Source of the DNA: Saccharospirillum sp039982735
GTDB lineage: Bacteria; Pseudomonadota; Gammaproteobacteria; Pseudomonadales; Natronospirillaceae
DNA: 64,000 bases
Assembly (NCBI RefSeq): GCF_039982735.1
Contig: NZ_JBDWXV010000023.1
Coordinates: 124,001-188,000 of the forward strand
Direction: 5' to 3'
Shown here: positions 61,983 to 64,000 of the stretch, piece by piece
Numbering within the stretch: position 1 is the first letter of the stretch
How the letters are laid out: each line of letters starts with the position of its first letter
Notes under the pieces: model-generated
Database searches by the model: none
Seen by the model: the letters and a program-made list of their open reading frames with translations, nothing else
Told to the model about the DNA's origin: nothing
Translations under genes and position numbers: made by a program

Positions 61983-64000
61983 ACGCGATCTGGTACTGGT
62001 CGGTGGCGGCCACACTCATGCTCTGATGATTCGCACTCTGGCGATGAAGCCGATACCGGGGGTTCGGGTGACACTGGTGTCGGAATCGACGCTGACGCCC
62101 TACTCCGGGATGTTGCCAGGCCTGGTCGCCGGGCACTACCGGGCTGACGAGGTGCACATCGACCTGAATCGGTTGTGCCGCTGGGCCGGTATCCGTTTTA
62201 TTCAGGGTCGGGTGACGGGTGTGAATGCGCAGGCCAAAACCCTGTCGGTACAGGATCAGCCGTCACTAACCTACGACAAGGTCTCCTTCGACACCGGCTC
62301 AACGCCCGACCTGAGTTTGCCCGGCGCGCGCAGCTTTGCGGTCGGGGTGAAGCCCGTCAGCCGGTTCTACGCCAAATGGCAGCAATTGCTCGACCGTCAT
62401 GACCGGGAGCGCGGCACCGAAACCCAGCACTGGGGCGTCGTCGGCGCCGGTGCCGGAGGGGTTGAACTGGTGCTGGCCATGGCACACCGGCTGGGTGCGG
62501 ATCGACGCGTTCAGCTGCATCTGGTTTACCCCGGAGATCACATACTAAGCGGCTACCCGCGCCGTTCAATCCGCGCGGCTGAGTGTGCATTGCAACGGCA
62601 CGGCGTCGTCTGCCACTCTAACTTTAACGTCAGCGCGGTGAAGAAAAACGGGCTGGTGGCGGCCAATGGCAATGCCTTGTCGCTCGACCAGACCGTCTGG
62701 TGCACCCGGGCGGCCGGTCCGGAGTTTCTCAGCCAGAGCGGTCTGGACGTGACATCTGCCGGCTTTATCGCCGTCAATCGCTACCTGCAAAGCACTTCAC
62801 ATCCGGACGTCTTCGCCGCTGGCGATGTTGCCGACATGGTGTTCGACCCCCGGCCCAAGGCCGGAGTGTATGCCGTACGCCAGGCGCCGATTCTGTATGA
62901 AAACCTGAAACTCGCGTTCGCCAGCCAGCCCATGCAACCGGCGCGGCTGCAACGACAGTTTCTGTCACTGTTGTCGCTGGGCGACCGCCAGGCGGTTGGT
63001 CACCGGGGCTTGTTCGTCGCCAGCGGTGCCTGGGTCTGGCGCTGGAAAGACCGGATAGACCGCGCCTTTATGGAAAAGTTCCAGGCGCTGGGTGCGCCGA
63101 AGATGATGGCGCCAATGCCCACCGGAACAGAGGCTGACATGCACTGCGCCGGTTGCGGCAGCAAACTGGGCCCGGCGATATTGCACGATACCCTGAGCAC
63201 CCTGCCGCGCATGAATAAACCCGGGCTGACCCCGGCCCTGGAGGCCGCCGAAGACGGCAGCGTCTGGCAACCAACACCGGGCCTGAGCCAGGTGCAAAGC
63301 CTCGATGGTTTTCGCAGCTTCAGTGATGACTTGTATCGCTTCGGCCAGGTCTGCGTGAACCACGCCCTGAGCGACCTGTATGCCATGGGCGCGCAGCCGG
63401 TCTCGGCTCAGGTCTGGATCAACCTGGCTCACGCCCACCCCCGTTTGCACAAGGCCGACTTCCAGCGACTGATGCGTGGTATTCACCAGGCGCTGAGTGA
63501 TCAGAGCGTAGCGCTGGCCGGTGGTCACAGCACCGAAGGCGCGGAAACCCATGTGGCCGTGGTTGCTAACGGAGAAGTCGACCCGGCCCGCCTCTGGCGT
63601 AAAACCGGGGCCCGTCCCGGTGATGTTTTGGTTCTGACCAAAGCGCTCGGTACCGGCGTGATCTGGGCGTCAGATGCCGCCGCGCAGGCCCCGGCCGGAG
63701 CCGTTACCGCGGCCTGGGAGAGCATGCTGGTCAGCCAGAAACCCGCCTGGGAAGCACTGCAAAGACTGGAGCCGCACGCCGTTACTGACGTCACCGGTTT
63801 CGGCCTGCTGGGCCATTTGCTGGAGATGGTTACGGGCGACGACATTGAAGCCCACCTTAATTTGAACGCGATTCCCGCCTTGCCCGGTGCTCGCGACCTG
63901 TTAGAGCAGGGGTTTCGCTCCAGTTTGCACCCTCAGTTACTGCCCTACACGCTGGAATGCAGCGGGCTTGAGTCTGTAAGTGAGGTTGATATCGCTTTGC
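61975..64000 (+). CDS. selD: Fused NAD(P)/FAD oxidoreductase-selenide, water dikinase (partial)
   Basis: Runs off the right edge (676 codons in the window, no stop seen). N-terminal ~380 residues: NADH-dehydrogenase-like flavoprotein with VLVGGGHTHALMIR, PYSGMLPG, VGAGAGGVELVLAM, VFAAGDVADM, PRPKAGVYAVRQ. From ~385: SelD with CAGCGSKLG (C394 and K397 at the Cys-x-x-Lys catalytic position; Cys, not Sec), FSDDLYRFGQVCVNHALSDLYAMGAQPVSA, and GHSTEGAETHVAVV. Makes selenophosphate for SelU; the flavoprotein may supply reduced selenium (inference). Start overlaps selU by 8 bp. Confidence 0.92.
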   Translation, partial: MFERDLVLVGGGHTHALMIRTLAMKPIPGVRVTLVSESTLTPYSGMLPGLVAGHYRADEVHIDLNRLCRWAGIRFIQGRVTGVNAQAKTLSVQDQPSLTYDKVSFDTGSTPDLSLPGARSFAVGVKPVSRFYAKWQQLLDRHDRERGTETQHWGVVGAGAGGVELVLAMAHRLGADRRVQLHLVYPGDHILSGYPRRSIRAAECALQRHGVVCHSNFNVSAVKKNGLVAANGNALSLDQTVWCTRAAGPEFLSQSGLDVTSAGFIAVNRYLQSTSHPDVFAAGDVADMVFDPRPKAGVYAVRQAPILYENLKLAFASQPMQPARLQRQFLSLLSLGDRQAVGHRGLFVASGAWVWRWKDRIDRAFMEKFQALGAPKMMAPMPTGTEADMHCAGCGSKLGPAILHDTLSTLPRMNKPGLTPALEAAEDGSVWQPTPGLSQVQSLDGFRSFSDDLYRFGQVCVNHALSDLYAMGAQPVSAQVWINLAHAHPRLHKADFQRLMRGIHQALSDQSVALAGGHSTEGAETHVAVVANGEVDPARLWRKTGARPGDVLVLTKALGTGVIWASDAAAQAPAGAVTAAWESMLVSQKPAWEALQRLEPHAVTDVTGFGLLGHLLEMVTGDDIEAHLNLNAIPALPGARDLLEQGFRSSLHPQLLPYTLECSGLESVSEVDIAL

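Noticed and set aside
60639..62015. 458-codon minus-strand frame opposite selU, extending into the palindromic repeats
   Set aside because: selU on the plus strand is intact with catalytic motifs and a good ribosome site; the antisense product shows no recognisable domain.
1..64000. tRNA, rRNA or riboswitch genes in intergenic regions
   Set aside because: Read-through of all gaps showed no cloverleaf with a T-loop GTTCGA-type box, no rRNA segments and no riboswitch signature I could support.

Overview
The window looks like a chromosomal segment of a free-living, halotolerant (probably marine) gammaproteobacterium. Evidence: a complete ectoine operon with its own aspartokinase and a divergent EctR-type regulator; housekeeping orders familiar from Pseudomonadales and Oceanospirillales (rph-yicC ... 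gmk-rpoZ-spoT; rpmG-rpmB-radC-coaBC-dut-algC-argB-slmA; yheS, a TIGR02444 gene, algP and algQ/rsd); gammaproteobacterial SlmA, DsbB, RMF-like and Tex proteins; and moderately high GC coding sequence. A Saccharospirillum/Reinekea-like Oceanospirillales member is my guess, not demonstrated. No rRNA, tRNA, CRISPR array, prophage or transposase gene was recognised.

Layout. (1) 1-11.5 kb is a signalling island: two response regulators reading off the left edge (a REC-histidine kinase and a REC with a dead HD-GYP), a backwards-built HTH-REC regulator with a CheX-type phosphatase, a histidine kinase coupled to a secreted molybdopterin-fold protein, and a three-gene overlapping operon (REC-GGDEF*-EAL, hybrid kinase with Hpt, dead-EAL-HDOD). 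Several domains have lost their catalytic residues, so the island looks like a phosphorelay/c-di-GMP hub with many docking modules. (2) 11.6-20.5 kb: a HopJ-family gene, oligopeptidase A, a membrane-anchored heparanase-like GH79 protein, rph, yicC, a solute-binding protein, an Fe-S uracil-DNA glycosylase, a lipocalin and a CNNM/CBS protein. (3) 20.7-31.9 kb: gmk, rpoZ, spoT, speE, a secreted EEP-family protein, dsbB, a PilZ protein, pirin, a diguanylate cyclase, a secreted unknown and an acetyltransferase. (4) 31.9-39.8 kb: ectR, ectABC-ask with a TPR membrane protein translationally overlapped at its end, a second diguanylate cyclase and a porin. (5) 39.9-50.5 kb: slmA-argB, algC, dut, coaBC, radC, rpmB-rpmG, a ClpP paralogue and yheS. 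(6) 50.5-57.8 kb: a TIGR02444 gene, the histone-like algP, an orphan ParA, a WD40 lipoprotein, rsd/algQ, a secreted FliL-like protein, an RMF-like protein and gshA. (7) 57.9-64 kb: tex, then selU (mnmH) overlapping a partial oxidoreductase-SelD fusion, that is, a tRNA 2-selenouridine pathway.

The most unusual non-coding signal is a family of palindromic elements of exactly 113 bp: two 30-bp inverted arms around a conserved 53-bp core, at 38697-38809, 46894-47006, 60362-60474 and 60660-60772, with a possible remnant near 24.03-24.2 kb. The cores are nearly identical, but much of the arm sequence differs from copy to copy while staying self-complementary within each copy. This implies that the folded structure is maintained.
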